Of a DNA stretch of 64,000 bases, positions 28,977 through 41,532 are shown piece after piece; position 1 is the stretch's first letter, and each line of letters starts with the position of its first letter. Origin of the DNA: Anoplopoma fimbria. Taxonomy: Eukaryota; Chordata; Actinopteri; Perciformes; Anoplopomatidae. The translations under genes and the position numbers were made by a program. Under the pieces are notes generated by a model. That model made no database searches, had not been told where the DNA came from, and saw only the letters and a program-made list of their open reading frames with translations. The DNA lies in contig NC_072464.1 in the NCBI RefSeq assembly GCF_027596085.1, forward strand, positions 19,033,124 through 19,097,123. The letters run 5' to 3'.

Positions 28977-29744
28977 AAAACTTAGCGTAAAAGCAATTAA
29001 GCCACCAATTATTGAGATATTTAAATCTGGACCACAGCCAGGCCGCGTGCATGGCTAAAACTAAAATTATTGATTCTAAATGGAAGATTAGCACCATTGT
29101 AATGAACTCTTGGAGGAATGAACAGAGAATGAAGTGGAGGATGAAGGCATGATAGTCAAATGGGAGCGTTTTAAAATGAGAAAGTGGCGGATGGAGAGAA
29201 AGAGGGAGGAAACAATAGATTGATAGATGGCCGAACCCGGACACGGAGTCTGACTGATGGCAGACCAAGGTGGCAGAATGGACGGAACGAAGAGCCGAAG
29301 GGGAGGGTGGAGAGGCACAGATGGATGGGATGGGTGTCATGCTGCTTAACTAATGTTTCCCAGGCCTGTAGTTCAATTCCTTCTCAGAATTAAAGCTTCA
29401 TATATCACCCCAATGTGCCTCGTTAGCAGCAAAGCCCTAACCAATCCCAACACAACCATTTACATTTAAAGTAAGACGAACGATGGAGCTTTTATCTGTC
29501 TGTGTTCCTGCCTCTCTGTCTGTCTGTCTGTCTGTATCTGTTTCTGTCTTTCTCTGTCCATCTATCATCATTACAAAATCCCACAAACACAGCATGTATC
29601 AAATAAATATTCATTTCCAAAACCATGAATTTTGTTGCAGAGACACTTGCGTCTTTTATTCAAAGCATGAAACACTGAGAATAAAGAAATATGGCCCCGC
29701 CCCCACACAACTGGATATTATTCTTCTTTACTTTATTATCTCTC

Positions 29745-30180
29745 TGTCAACCAGAATTGTGTGGAATCAGTTAGATTAAGGTAATAATAGACATAGCATT
29801 CATTAGATACTTAATCTCTGCCTTGCCAAGGGGATTCTTTATTATTACGTTGCACATAACATAATACAGCTCTAGCCTAATTAAAATTGTGCTATCCATT
29901 TTCCTCTGCTTTTTCGCAATTATTTGTAAAAAAATAAATCTCAGTGTCAGACGACGGCGCAGCAGCCAGCTAATAATGACTGGGTCGTATTTTACACAAT
30001 TCAATTTCAGTGAAGAACTGCAAACGCTCTTGATTGCTTTTGGTTTCGCTTTTCTATAAAGCTGAGTCATTCCCTGCACTTCATAAAGGGAATTGGAGCC
30101 TATACCTTCCATATTTACAACATAATTATCAACGTGTCACAAAAGCTTCACTTGATTGATTCCAATCTAATTCTCAATGT
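29745..30180. other. Low-repeat block resembling a conserved non-coding element
   Basis: About 435 bp without microsatellite or known repeat, AT-rich with homeodomain-type cores (GCCTAATTAAAATTG, AGCTAATAATGAC) and a TGAGTCA AP-1 site (30061-30068 region). Stop codons in all frames, so not coding. The call is by texture only. Confidence 0.35.
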
Positions 30181-30550
30181 AATAACACATTTATATGTTC
30201 AGAGAATGAGAGTGATGCATTTAAAGCAAGACAGTGAGGAGGACAGATCATAGGACAGTAACTTTATTTTAACCACTGTGGCCAGTATATTATAGGGGCA
30301 TCGAATTAGAATTCTAAAACCATTAAATGTCCAACAGAAGGGACATGCAGAAACTGTAGCCAGTGAGGGAAATAAAAAAAGAGAAGGAAATGGAAAAAGA
30401 ACTGAGAAGACAATGAGTAGAGTTTGGTGTAGATGCCTGAAAGAATCAAGTTGCAACTTTAAGTTTGATTTCAAAGGAATCTTGGATCAAATGTATACTG
30501 TGAAGAAAAAACTAAACACAATCTCCATGTGACAACAAATCCATCAGTGA

Positions 30551-30852
30551 ATTACATTACATTACATTACATTCATTTAGCAGACGCTTTTATCCAAAGC
30601 GACTTACAATCAGTAGTATATTACATATCATTCACCCATTCACACACTGATGACAGGCTACCATGCAAGGTGCCACCATCAGACTCTAACTAACATTCAT
30701 GCAACATCCAGTCCACACCGATGGCAAGCCTTCGGGAGCAACTTGGGGTTAAGTGTCTTGCCCAAGGACACATCGACTGCCGAAGCCGGGTATCGAACCA
30801 CCGACCCTCTGATTGGAGAACTACCTTACTCTCCACTACGCCACAGCCGCCC
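30551..30852 (-). mobile_element. tRNA-derived SINE with L2-type tail
   Basis: Reading the minus strand, the head GGGCGGCTGTGGCGTAGTGG resembles a tRNA A box and GGTTCGATACC a B box. Then comes the TGTCCTTGGGCAAGACACTT core. The 3' end is AAGCGACTTACA on the opposite side (TCGCTTTGGATAAAAGCGTC, CTGCTAAATG), followed by a (TAATG)n tail. That tail is shared with L2-clade LINEs in fish, which would supply the reverse transcriptase. The plus-strand A-rich side is 30551-30571, a (ATTAC)n repeat. Confidence 0.85.
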
Positions 30853-30931
30853 ACTATTCAAGCATCCAAGGATCTTCAGGATTGCAGGCAACATTGCATT
30901 GACGATAAACGCGCTGAAAGATTAAAAATTC

Positions 30932-31125
30932 CATAAAGAAAGAGTCTGATATGTTAGGAAATACAGTAAACATAATCATTTTCTTTCTGAGAGTTATTTA
31001 TCGGTGCCCGTAGGCAATTTCCTAACTTTAGATAGAGCCAGGCACCTCTTTCGGTCTATGTGCGATGCTAAGCTAAGCTAATCCTTTTCGGGCTCTGTCT
31101 CCATAATGAGCTTTCAGACATCATA
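30932..31125. mobile_element. Palindromic MITE, copy 2 (internally deleted)
   Basis: Left-arm sequence (GTTAGGAAATACAG, CTTTCTGAGAGTTATTTATC) is followed almost directly by right-arm sequence (ATAGAGCCAGGC, GATGCTAAGCTAAGCTAATC). The centre is therefore lost. Immediately downstream of the SINE. Confidence 0.7.
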
Positions 31126-31429
31126 GTTGTGTAGTAATATTTCAAATAAGTGTATCAGTATTTCTGAAAATGAAGAACTATATTTTGAATGATTTGCAAA
31201 AAAAAGAAGCTGTGAAAGAAAAAGTTATTTTTCTTTACTGGCTATGGCAAAATATAATCATCCAGTTTAATATGACCCTTTCTTCACAACAGGCACAAAC
31301 AATCATGAAGTGTTGCTTGTCTCACATGGTAGAGCGTGCGCAATATAGGCCTCAAATAAGTATTTTAAAAGAAAAAAACATTACCAACAGGTCACTGTCA
31401 CATTTTACATGTACCCAGCTTCTTACCCA

Positions 31430-31508
31430 AAGCATTCTGGGATAGGCTCCAGCCCTCAGCAACCCTTCTCCGGATAAGTGGGAATGATAATGGACAAATG
31501 GATGGATG
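31430..31508. repeat. LINE/SINE 3'-tail-like fragment
   Basis: CTGGGATAGGCTCCAGCCCT CAGCAACCC, GGATAAGTGGGA, then ATGGATGGATGA is the degenerate 3' terminus seen at the end of many fish retroelements. Only the tail is present. Confidence 0.75.
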
Positions 31509-31700
31509 AATAACCCTCGATGCCTCCATCCTATGTTCACTCTAGCTAACTCTCTGTCTCTATTTGTTACCCCACATCCTCCTCCTTTTCTCTTCCCTAA
31601 TCTTTACCCATCTGTCTCTATCAACTCTCTCCTACCCTCTCGTCTGCACCCTTCCTTGACCACTTCATCTCTTTCTCCTTCTTTACATCAATTTTCTTTT

Positions 31701-31743
<43 letters not shown>
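31701..31743. repeat. (TCTG)n microsatellite
   Basis: About ten TCTG units; a shorter TGTC array lies at 29515-29534. Confidence 0.9.
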
Positions 31744-31745
<2 letters not shown>

Positions 31746-33649
31746 GCTGACGGTGGCCATTATTAAAAGCTGTCCTGTCAGATATGTCGCTCATGGCTGT
31801 TATTGATGCCCCTTCATTACTCATTATCGTTGAGTGCCTGTATTAGTGCTGACTGGCCATAAACTGGACGACACACACACACACACACTTGCCTTTACAC
31901 ACCCTGTTGCACACACATACACACCCACAACGTCTACAGCGACAAACAGAAGGAAAATGGAGGATTGTAATGTTTCACTCTGTCATAGAATGCGTTGAAT
32001 GTGAACTCACAGAGATTTTTTAACAACTGGACGTTTAAATACTAAATACCAACTGTGTGTTTGCAATTTGCCATACACTATTCTGTGTGACATCATAACT
32101 GAGTTAAAGTGAGTATAACTCAGAGTGGGGATGAGTGGAGTAATACTGAGGTACTGATACTAAATCCCATTGAGAATTAAAATATGAAGTCTAAGGATGT
32201 TTTAAGCAAGAATCTTCAGTCCTGTTTTACAATAAACAACTACATTGATAAATCGACTCATGGTGAACCCGTAACTTATCTTGATGACTTGTTTTGTGAA
32301 AAGAAGTGCTAATAAAGGGTAAACATGAATTATTTGTTAAACTCTATCACACAAACAAACACACAAAAAACAAGTCCAGTCTTTGCAAAATGGTGTTTTA
32401 TACTATAAGACTTTATGAATCTGTGTCCGTATGTAATTTATATCAATTTATAGCATTTTTTGTTTATAAAAAGGGTTCCAGTTGTAGACAAACAAACTTT
32501 AGTTATGGTGTCACTATTGGTACTGGGATGTTAGCCACGGCATTACATAGTAAAAGCCTGAAAAGAAACCCCAAGAAAGCAGACCGGCCTGTTTTTAAGT
32601 TGAAATGTATGTCGTAAGGATTTCAGACAACTCACCTCAGAGCTGCTCATGCTTACTGAATATGTTTGCTCCGTATAAAATGTGCTGAATTTTGGCATTG
32701 ACACGTTAGAAAACACAGTGCCGGGAACTCATGGATGATTTCATTGGCCATGTGTTCTTGGATGAAGAGTCTGGAGTAGAGAGGGACGTCATGGATGAAG
32801 GACAGGGTGGTAGTGTGATTTCTTAATTTAAATGATCCTTCACACACACCTTTCACTCAGCCGCCACTGTTAACACAAGACTGTGTCTGATTTATAGGTC
32901 ACAGGATACTGGCGCTGTTTATACTACAGATTCCCTCCCTCTCTCTCATATGAGAAAACCATGCAGTGTGTAGAAAGTTATCTGACAGATGCCTTTTAAC
33001 AGTCTGACACTCATTCTGCTGTTTGTGAATACTTTGATTTTATCAGACCTCACACACGGCCACACGCAGAGGCATATGGCAGTACTTTCTCCTGTTTGTC
33101 TATGTGCTTGTCTGTGTTGTCTTAGGTTTCGGTCACACACCATAAGCCATGTTGGACGTCCTCTCTCAGCACACAAGGTCTAACGGATCATTGAGTGCGC
33201 AGGCCAAGGGGAGGCACTGATGAAATATATATTTTTAAAAACATGGTCAGCAAACCAAAACAAGAGTGAATGAAGCTTGTCAATCAAAGGTCAGCATCAG
33301 TTTTGCATCCACTCTCACTTTCAGAGTACTAAGTTGTACTGCACTTTTTTACTTTATTGGTAGTTTACTGTACACACTCAATCATTTAGTGTATCTTTAT
33401 ACTTAAACGTAATTTCTCCCAGATGGAGTCACATTATATCTCAAACATTGATCCAATGTTAATTCCCCACAAAGGGACAAAATCTAATACTACATTCAGA
33501 ACTTAATCCAAAATTTGACCACTTCGGGGCAGCACAATAGGCTGTAAACACAACACTGACATAAAGTTATAAGATATATAGTTGTGTAAGATTAAAGTTG
33601 TTATGGCACATGTTTTAGAAAATAATCCACCAGACATAGAGCAACATTA

Positions 33650-33990
33650 GCTTTTCATTTGGAGTTGTGTTTCTGGCCAACTGGGAATGTAAGTCTGCTA
33701 TTCAGTCTCCTTTTAGCTCTTGTTTTGATCGCCACCAACTCCTGAGGGAAATATCTGGCTCTTTAGCTGCATGCTCCACTGTGCTTACAAGCTAGTTGCT
33801 AACTTTGTCTGTCTGCTGTTTGGTGCTTGGCAGGCCGTGAACAGTCTAGAGAGGGATTATCAAAGCTTTATTTGCTGAAAATGGCTGTTCGATCCGGCAG
33901 GAAACGGGGGTCGATAGAAGCGGTGAGAGGGATCCAAAACAGTTTCCAGAAAGTCAAGATGAGTTAAAGGACCATATGAAGCTCTGTGGT
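33650..33990. repeat. Interspersed repeat family B, copy 2
   Basis: Landmarks GTGTTTCTGGCCAACTGG, CAGTCTCCTTTTAGCTCTTG, CCACCAACTCCTGAGGGAAA, CTGTCTGCTGTTTGGTGCTT. This is the most complete of three local copies. No coding capacity or clear termini. Confidence 0.6.
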
Positions 33991-34643
33991 TGAAGAGAGC
34001 TGCAGTCGGTTGATAATATTCTGTGACTTTGCCAATACAAGTGACACCTTTCACATTATAAATACTAATTTCATTTTTAAGTTGGAACAACTTCACAAAA
34101 TTCAACAAAATGTAAGTCAAAGACTAATAGTGATTTTTAGATTTTTCTTGAGTACGATCAATTTGTCAGATTAGTGAGTAATTTCATCCATACAAATATT
34201 AATTAATATTAATTGATCCTTAAAAAGGTTTTAACTCGTGCCTCTTTAACAAAAATCAATGAGGGGGCACGACATAAATCAGCATTTTTACATTCAGGTT
34301 TTAATTCTCATGTGACAACACTTCTGCAAAACACTCTGATTTTTCTTTCTTAATGGGACAGAGGCTGTATTGACAAGCACTACAGGTCCAGTGCATGTCG
34401 GGCTGTATCAGTAAAGTAATAAAGAGTCTGCGGCGTTGAAGTCTTGCAAACTAATTGCATTGTGATGAATTTGTCTTGGACGAACAAGCAGCATCTGAAT
34501 GCTGCCGTGTCTCCCTGACTGATTATACTGCACAGCCTCCCCCTTCATCCATCATACATCTTTATGGCTTCTTTGGGGAATACTTTGTGAATGTGTGCAG
34601 TACTTGTATGTTTGTTGGTGTGTATCCTTTAGAGTCTGTGCAT

Positions 34644-34644
<1 letters not shown>

Positions 34645-34720
<76 letters not shown>
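34645..34720. repeat. (CA)n microsatellite
   Basis: 76-bp pure array. Confidence 0.95.
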
Positions 34721-34723
<3 letters not shown>

Positions 34724-34972
34724 TGCTATATAAATTTGTGTAGGGTGTTAGCTCAGTGAGTGTGTGCATGTGTGTGTGTCAGGAGAGGAGTGGTCAGGCA
34801 ATTAACCAGCTGTGCTAACGATCATCTCACTGCAGAATCACACAATGTTTTACAGCGACATAGAGCACTTTAGTGCCTTTGTTGTCACGGTGATGTAGTA
34901 TTCGCCACCATAAAGTGCTGATACTGGTTGATTGTTTTGGCCTCCTCAGGCTTGTTCTTTTTTACGTACATG

Positions 34973-34977
<5 letters not shown>

Positions 34978-35056
<79 letters not shown>
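34978..35056. repeat. (CA)n microsatellite
   Basis: 79-bp pure array, with scattered CACACA downstream to 35104. Confidence 0.95.
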
Positions 35057-35057
<1 letters not shown>

Positions 35058-36414
35058 CGCAAATCATTCTCCCTGCCTTTTACGCACACACACATGCACA
35101 CACATTTCCATTCTTTTACAGCCTTGTGTATTTTTTATGGCTAGTGTCTACTGGTCTGCCCTGGGACCAATCTCAAGCCGTAGATCTCCCTTATCATAAA
35201 ATGAGTGTGGTGTAAAGTAAGACTGTGCTAGCCATGCTGGAAATCCTCCACTGTGCATCTCCTCTTCACATATCCTCCATTAATACCTACCAATGTACAA
35301 TATTCAATTCAGATATGTTGGTAGGAACAATAGGAAAGAGACGGAAGTCCATGTGTGTCAAACAAGCTTTCCATATCATTCCTTGTGCTTGCAAAGTGGA
35401 ACTACTCCATATTAATAAACAGAATATCTAGCCTTTTTTTTATCAAGCATGTTATTTTTGGATTGGCAACTGCACAAAGAATAGTAACTGTCGCCTTGGT
35501 TACAGCATGGATTCCTAACAAATAAATAATACCAGAAAGTTAAAGAGAAGTTTCACAAATAGGCATGTTTTAGGATTAAATGAAAAGATGGCATATAGTT
35601 ATTATTACTGTATTCAGTTTTAATATCATAAAACAATTGGCTTGATTGCCATGAACATTTGTACAGACATTCATTGTCCCCAGAGGTTAAATTGCAGTAG
35701 CTTTGGTGATCTTTCATCTTCACCCTGTAAACTTCGTAATGATTTACATTTTACGTGTGTTTTTTCAATCACTAAATTCACGCCTAACTCAACGTCCCTT
35801 TAAGATATCCTGTTTTTGAAAACAAAACAAAAAAGCCCATAAACACACAAACAAACACACTACAGTGAAAACCCATATTAATTTCACACAAATGTGCAAT
35901 TACACATGCACACACCAAAACATCGGGCCCCAAACCGCAACAGATGCTAAGAAACCATTACAGAAGCATAAGCACCACCATAAACAAACCCTCATAGTAA
36001 CATCAAGAAAAGTTTTGCTGACAACGAGCTTGTTAATGCCGCCTTTGTTTGTTGACTTCTTGTTGATGCTGTTTACTGTTTATGCAGCCGGCAAACTCTT
36101 CTATCTATGTATCTGCTGCACATATAAAAGTTATAAGTCAAATGATTACCTTCCCACTTCCCCCTCTCAGGCAGCAGCCACAGACATTGTAACTTACTGT
36201 GTGTTTGTGCATCCAATCATGTGTTGGAAAAGTGTGCAAAAGAGTAATGGCATTCTTGTGTATATATGTGTGTATTAGCTTTAGGCCTGTGTGTATGTGT
36301 GTGTGTGTGGTGTATGGATTTTTGTGTATATTTGTGCAGGCCTTACTGCTTGTCTATGTGCATGCATGTTTTGTAAGAGTGTGCGTGTGTGTGTGTTGGT
36401 GCATGGGGTCTTAA

Positions 36415-36536
36415 TTAATCTCTGTCATTAATAATTTAATCGTGGCTTTTTGTTTAATAAACAGTTTGGCAGTGATGTATTGCGGCTGGGTCAGGTAATT
36501 TGATTGGCGGTGGAAATGAGCTGGTTATGCATATGG

Positions 36537-36540
<4 letters not shown>
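36415..36540. other. Low-repeat block with homeodomain/POU-type sites
   Basis: TTAATTAATCTCTGTCATTA, TAATTTAATCGTGG, GTTTAATAAACAG, GGTAATTTGATTGG and TTATGCATATGG lie within 125 bp, ending in a CT microsatellite. Non-coding; regulatory role inferred. Confidence 0.35.

Positions 36541-36564
<24 letters not shown>
36537..36564. repeat. (CT)n microsatellite
   Basis: Short CT array ending the low-repeat block at 36415-36540. Confidence 0.9.
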
Positions 36565-36569
<5 letters not shown>

Positions 36570-37492
36570 CCTCTCTCCCCCGCTCTCTCTGTACCAGAGA
36601 TATTACTGCTGGCATTCAGGACCGGCGAGTGTGCACACACAACAGGGGGAGGGCAATTACGCTAAGATGCCATAATGATCAGTGATGGATGTAGAGAGAG
36701 CAGGTTCTTTCGGAGCACATTTCAGCTAATGGAATAACACTGTAGGGGGAAAAAAAAACAGCAAAGAAAATTTTCAGAATGACTTTATATAACAAAGTAC
36801 ATTACCATCAATGTCTCTTCAACTATTATTAAGGTGCCCAAAATGGGGTTATATGATTTTTTTCCTGTGGGCTCCCTATAATGCTCCAATATATTTAAAA
36901 ACATTTTTTTTTTTACTATTGATTAAGAAAAAAAATGAAACAGGGCTCATTATTGTCAAAACACGAAGAACAATTCATACAATTTCACTCACAAACTATA
37001 CAATAATTTATAAAAAAAAACAATTTTAGTCTTACACACTTCTTTTTTAATGTTATAGTCTGGGTTTGATTGTTTCAGACATATTATTAGAGTGAAGTAC
37101 ATGAATATAGTGACGCAATACAACACACAACAAACACACAGTGCCCTCTGCACACAGACAGAAATATTATTTTTTCTCCATATTGTAAAATCAATCAAAA
37201 CATCAATGTATTTCAAAAGATTGCATTTTGTACTGAAAATCAGAACAAAGCATATATTAAATAGAATATAAAATAAATGGCAAACAAGTGACTTTAAGTC
37301 AGATTCATGTGTCTTAAGCAGAAACCGTGTGCAGCGTGTTGCAAAACGTGCCATGTTGAATTGCAAATTGCTACAAAGCAGAAGATGTGTTTAGAGTTTT
37401 GTAGACTTGGGATGAGGTTTGATTCTCACCTGAGTGTCACCTGGGTCCAACCGTGGGCCAAGACTGAATTCATCCAGTGCTTCCACTTGTCA

Positions 37493-37506
37493 ACTCTAGA
37501 TGGCAC
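37493..37506 (+). promoter_or_regulatory. CTCF-like motif
   Basis: ACTCTAGATGGCAC matches 12 of 14 positions of the CTCF core. Lower confidence. Confidence 0.25.
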
Positions 37507-38160
37507 TCTTGAATAGTCCGCTTCGAAATACAGTTGTTGCTCCAGAACTTCCCCTGATGTTTGTTTCCTGAATACACAGCGACTTCCTTTCATCATCCCT
37601 CTCTTCTTATTTAGTTCCTGCCACCTGCATCCAATGTGCTCAATCATGAACACCATGAATACAACATGAATACCGCTGCTGGTCAGCTTGATTAATCTTA
37701 CACTTCCTGGTTAGGCAAGCACAGTAACCGAGTGTGAGCTTTCACTGACCCTTCTAAATGTAAAATGAATACTGAAATCCAATAAAGGTAGTAATAATGC
37801 TGGGTTTAGCTGTAGGGCATCATCTAGTACCAACAAGCTTCCTTCTAAAGAATGTTTCCCTCCATGTCTGTGGTCTTATCAGATCAGTTTACAGTTTATG
37901 CCCTCTACACAATAAATCTATCTATATACATATTAACAGCAAATATTTAGTAAGAAGAAAATAAAATAGGTTTCATTTTCATATAACGCAGTCACTGTTT
38001 TAAGTTCTATGGTCTACTTGCAAATTTCTTCTGAGCAATTATAGAATTTTGTATGAATATTTTACACTTTTATTAAAACATAGCACATTATATTAGAAAA
38101 ACTTACTTATTCTGATATAGGAGCTTGATTCTCTTCCCAGACTGCCTTGCTGTCAAACCT

Positions 38161-38464
38161 AGGTAAATGGTAAATGGAGTTGTACTTGTATAGCGCTTTT
38201 CTAGTCTCTCAACCACTAGAAGCGCTTTTACAGTACATGTCATTTACCCATTGACACCCATTCATACACTGATGGCCGGGACTACCATGCAAAGGGCCAC
38301 CTGCCCATTAGGACTATCTAACATTCACACACTTACACACACCGTGGGCACGTCTTACGACATGGACAAGCGGAGCCAGGGATTGATCGAATTAGTTCGG
38401 GTATAGAATTGTTGATCTTCTGATTGAAGGACGATCCGCTCTACCTCTGAGCCACAGTCGCCCC
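38161..38464 (-). mobile_element. tRNA-derived SINE with a different 3' tail
   Basis: Shares the GCGACTGTGGCTCAGAGGTA tRNA-like head and the central block (ATTCATACACTGATGGC, CTACCATGCAA) with the SINE at 30.6-30.9 kb. Its other end is instead TAAATGGTAAATGGAG, TATAGCGCTTTTCTAGTC, a distinct tail common in percomorph repeats. The B-box region is degenerate. The TAAATGG duplication at 38164-38176 marks the terminal repeat. Confidence 0.75.
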
Positions 38465-38679
38465 ACTTGATTGTTTCTAAAATCTAGACAGTCTCCAGTC
38501 TTTCTGCACCCTCTTCGCAAAAAAATGTGTATGGTTTTTTGCAAAAACAAAGTGGATCACAGAGTTTCATTTTAGTGGAAGGATTTAGGAAATTAGTCTT
38601 TTTTTGTGTCCTTGAGTTCCAGTGTGAGATTGCTTACAGGGAATGCCGTCATGTGTAACTGGTCTATTACGGTAGACTG

Positions 38680-38990
38680 CTCAGGAGGAGATAGGCATGC
38701 TGTGGCATTGTTTGGTCCAGGTTGCAATGATTCAGCGTATGTAATGCCACTATGAGTTTTTTTGTGTGTATTCTTTGGGAGTGTGTGGCCTGTTTGTGTG
38801 GTGAGGTTATGACTGAGCAAGGCCAGGATTGCAGTGGGTTACAGTTCATCGCAAAATGTTGGATGGAGTTGAGATCAGGGTTCAGTTCATCCATAAACCA
38901 TTTCTTCATGGGCCTCACTTTGTGTCTGGGGGCATTTCCATGTTGAAACGTCTTCTCAAATGTAGTGCCACAAATTTGGAAGCAAACAAT
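38680..38990 (-). pseudogene. Decayed Tc1/mariner transposase fragment
   Basis: The minus-strand frame contains TFQHGNAPRHKVRPMKKWF followed by DELNPDLNSIQH. In fish Tc1-like transposases the matching motifs are FQHDNAPVHKA..KKWF and PDLNPIEHLWDEL around the second and third catalytic acids. Here the Asp of HDNAP is Gly, and roughly 15 codons between KKWF and PDLN are missing. Nucleotide similarity to the common fish element continues to about 38680. No 5' half or inverted termini were seen, so it is a dead fragment. Confidence 0.85.
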
Positions 38991-41489
38991 TGATTGAAAT
39001 ATAACTTTATTCTTTTTCCCATAAAAGGGGATTAAGCGGACTACCCAACAAGGAAAGCAACCCTTCACCAGCCACATATGGCACTAAGGTACATACATTC
39101 TTCTGTCATGTGTGTTCTAGTCATGATAACCTAGTTCTAGATTATTTAGCACACACTTACAAACACTGTCAGTCAGACTAATATTTGCCAATACATGTTT
39201 ACCATGTCTTTCTCTCTAACCCTCTCACACACAGAGAGAGGCACACACAGGCATGTAAAGTGTGCTGGGAAATGGGACGCGGCTTATGCAGTGTATGAAT
39301 TTAATATCCTCCATTACTAGGGTTATATTTCACTGAGGAAAACAATAAATGTACCTCTATCCATGCAAAAATGTTTCAGTGTTATGAAATTTGAATGTGT
39401 TATTCATATCGTGTCCACTGTTATTGGTGGATGGGCAGTTATTTTCCTTTATTTCATGGTTTGAGAGAATTATTGAATCTGATGAGCTAGCAAGAATATA
39501 TTCATTTCTAGTTACCATGTATCTGCGTTAAAATCAAATCAACATTTTGGGCTTCAGACGTTTTGCATGAAAGCTTGGAGTTTAAGTTAAGTTTGTGCAA
39601 CCAACATGAGAATCTGGATGTCCAAATCCACAAGTGTAGAAAGGAAAAAATAAAAGAGAAAGAGAGGAGGAATAGTGTTACTTACATCTGAGCTGGAATC
39701 CTGCGGTTTGAAGGGCAAAGTCAGGGGAAGTAAGTGTTAAAATCAGTGTGAAAGTTTAGAGAAGAGTGTCTAAGGCTCCTGTTGATCAGGGCCTAGGATA
39801 GATTCAGTTTGAATTGTGCTCCACATGTGCATACTACTAAACAAACAACCCCTTGTATTACATTGCCACACAGTGAACCTGGGGCCTACGGGGACCCTTA
39901 GAGCCTGGGGCCCGAGGGCTGTTGTCTGGTTCAGCCTTGTGTGTATGCGTGTTCTCCACTGTGAAGGAGAATAATACTGGGTCACCAGCGGTGCAGAGCT
40001 ATTCTCTTTTCTAGTAGTTTGACGATTTTAGAGCAATCAGTGAAATTACTCTTTGTGTCAGGATTTTAAAACTCTATGCCTACCATTGTGAAACATACCT
40101 TTTCCTGCCATCATCTGTTTGGTGTTTAACAACTTGTTGCCTAGCAACAAGTAGAAACGGGACAGGGAGTATGGTTAATGATGTTTAAAACAGAAAAGCA
40201 AGATGTAAAGATTGTAAGATAAGTAAAGGAGTGACTCATGTTGGCATAGGCTTGTTGGCGAGTGGACATGGTTAGAGATACTATCTCCATAATGGATAGC
40301 GAAGGTAAGGAACAATATGACACCAAGTAGAGGTTTGTTTCACTTATTCATTACATCTATATGTCATCCTTTGCAATCATGGAACATAGATCTGGTATCT
40401 CCCTTTTCTTTCTGTATGGTCCACAAACAATGACTTAAGGCCAAGACCATTGGTGGGATGTGGAAAACCAAGAGGCCTTCCTCCACGACTTCACCACAAC
40501 CCATTCACTAAAATACACCAAAAGCATCGCAATAAAGCTACAGAAATTACAACTGTAGGAGAGTGTCATCTTTGCAAATAACCCCAAAACTTTAAAATTC
40601 TGCAGATCACATGCCAAAGCGAGAACAAAGCCATGTCTGGGGGCAGTAGTCGTTTTTTCTTTCTGTGCTTGTCACAGCTGAAAAGATTAAATGACACATT
40701 CTTCCCTCGAGCGAGTTGACCGGTTTGTTGAGCATGTGATTAATTAGACACATGGCGAACAGGAGTTTTAGTTTGATGGTGTTGATGATGCAGAACACAT
40801 ACTGTAGTGACTGAAATACTGTTTTCTGAATCCTTTAGGGGATAGACATGCATATGATTACTTTGAAATGTGTGTCTCTGTGTGTAGTACGCAGCTTTGT
40901 GAGGTGTTTTTGTGTGTAGACACTCAGTGTGTATAGCACTATATATGTGTGTGTGTGTGAGACTGTACTGTGTGTGTCTGTGAGACGGGCTCATTAGCTT
41001 GTGGAATTGCACCAGCAGGTACTGAGAGGGTCCACTGTCCCTCTGGACAGAACAGACTGAACGGATGTTTACTCACATGAAAAACTACACACTCATACAC
41101 ATTCAGGTAAAGCTTTACAACAATTACAACCTTGTACTCAAAAGAGCTCAGAGCACAGAGGTGCAAGATCTCTCTGTCACACACATACAATGTGCACCCA
41201 AACAACATGAACATTCACATTTAAACACAAGAACTTCCTTATGAAGTTAGAAAGATCACCTTATGAGATGGAAACGCAGTGATCACAAGAATGAGAAGGA
41301 GTTTCCACAGCTGGTTAAGATCATGTAATGTGATGACAAAACATTTCTGAAAGCTAACATGTTGTAAACATGCTCCAGACTTTTACAGTGAGAGAAACAT
41401 TAACAAGCATGGCCTAAGATGTCGTGAAAGGAGTATTACGATATTCCTTGTTTATTAGTATTGAGATATGCTGGCTGGCTGAGGGTTAC

Positions 41490-41532
41490 CAAAAGGAATT
41501 TCGTTGTATCACTACAATGACAATAAAAACCT
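41490..41532 (+). repeat. LINE 3'-tail-like fragment
   Basis: AAAGGAATTTCGTTGTATCA and CAATGACAATAAAAACC resemble the 3' end of fish non-LTR elements. A related, weaker copy lies at 49820-49865. No reverse transcriptase sequence was seen near either. Confidence 0.5.

Larger units (their letters stand above)
31126..36414. other. Intergenic, gene-free
   Basis: Holds a retroelement tail, TCTG and CA arrays and a family B repeat copy. The rest is AT-rich with no supported exon. Confidence 0.6.

Noticed and set aside
30789..30852. tRNA gene
   Set aside because: A- and B-box-like motifs belong to the head of a SINE; no cloverleaf with proper acceptor stem, and the core and tail continue beyond.
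32306..32617. 103-codon plus-strand frame
   Set aside because: AT-rich random-looking translation, no splice sites or domain.
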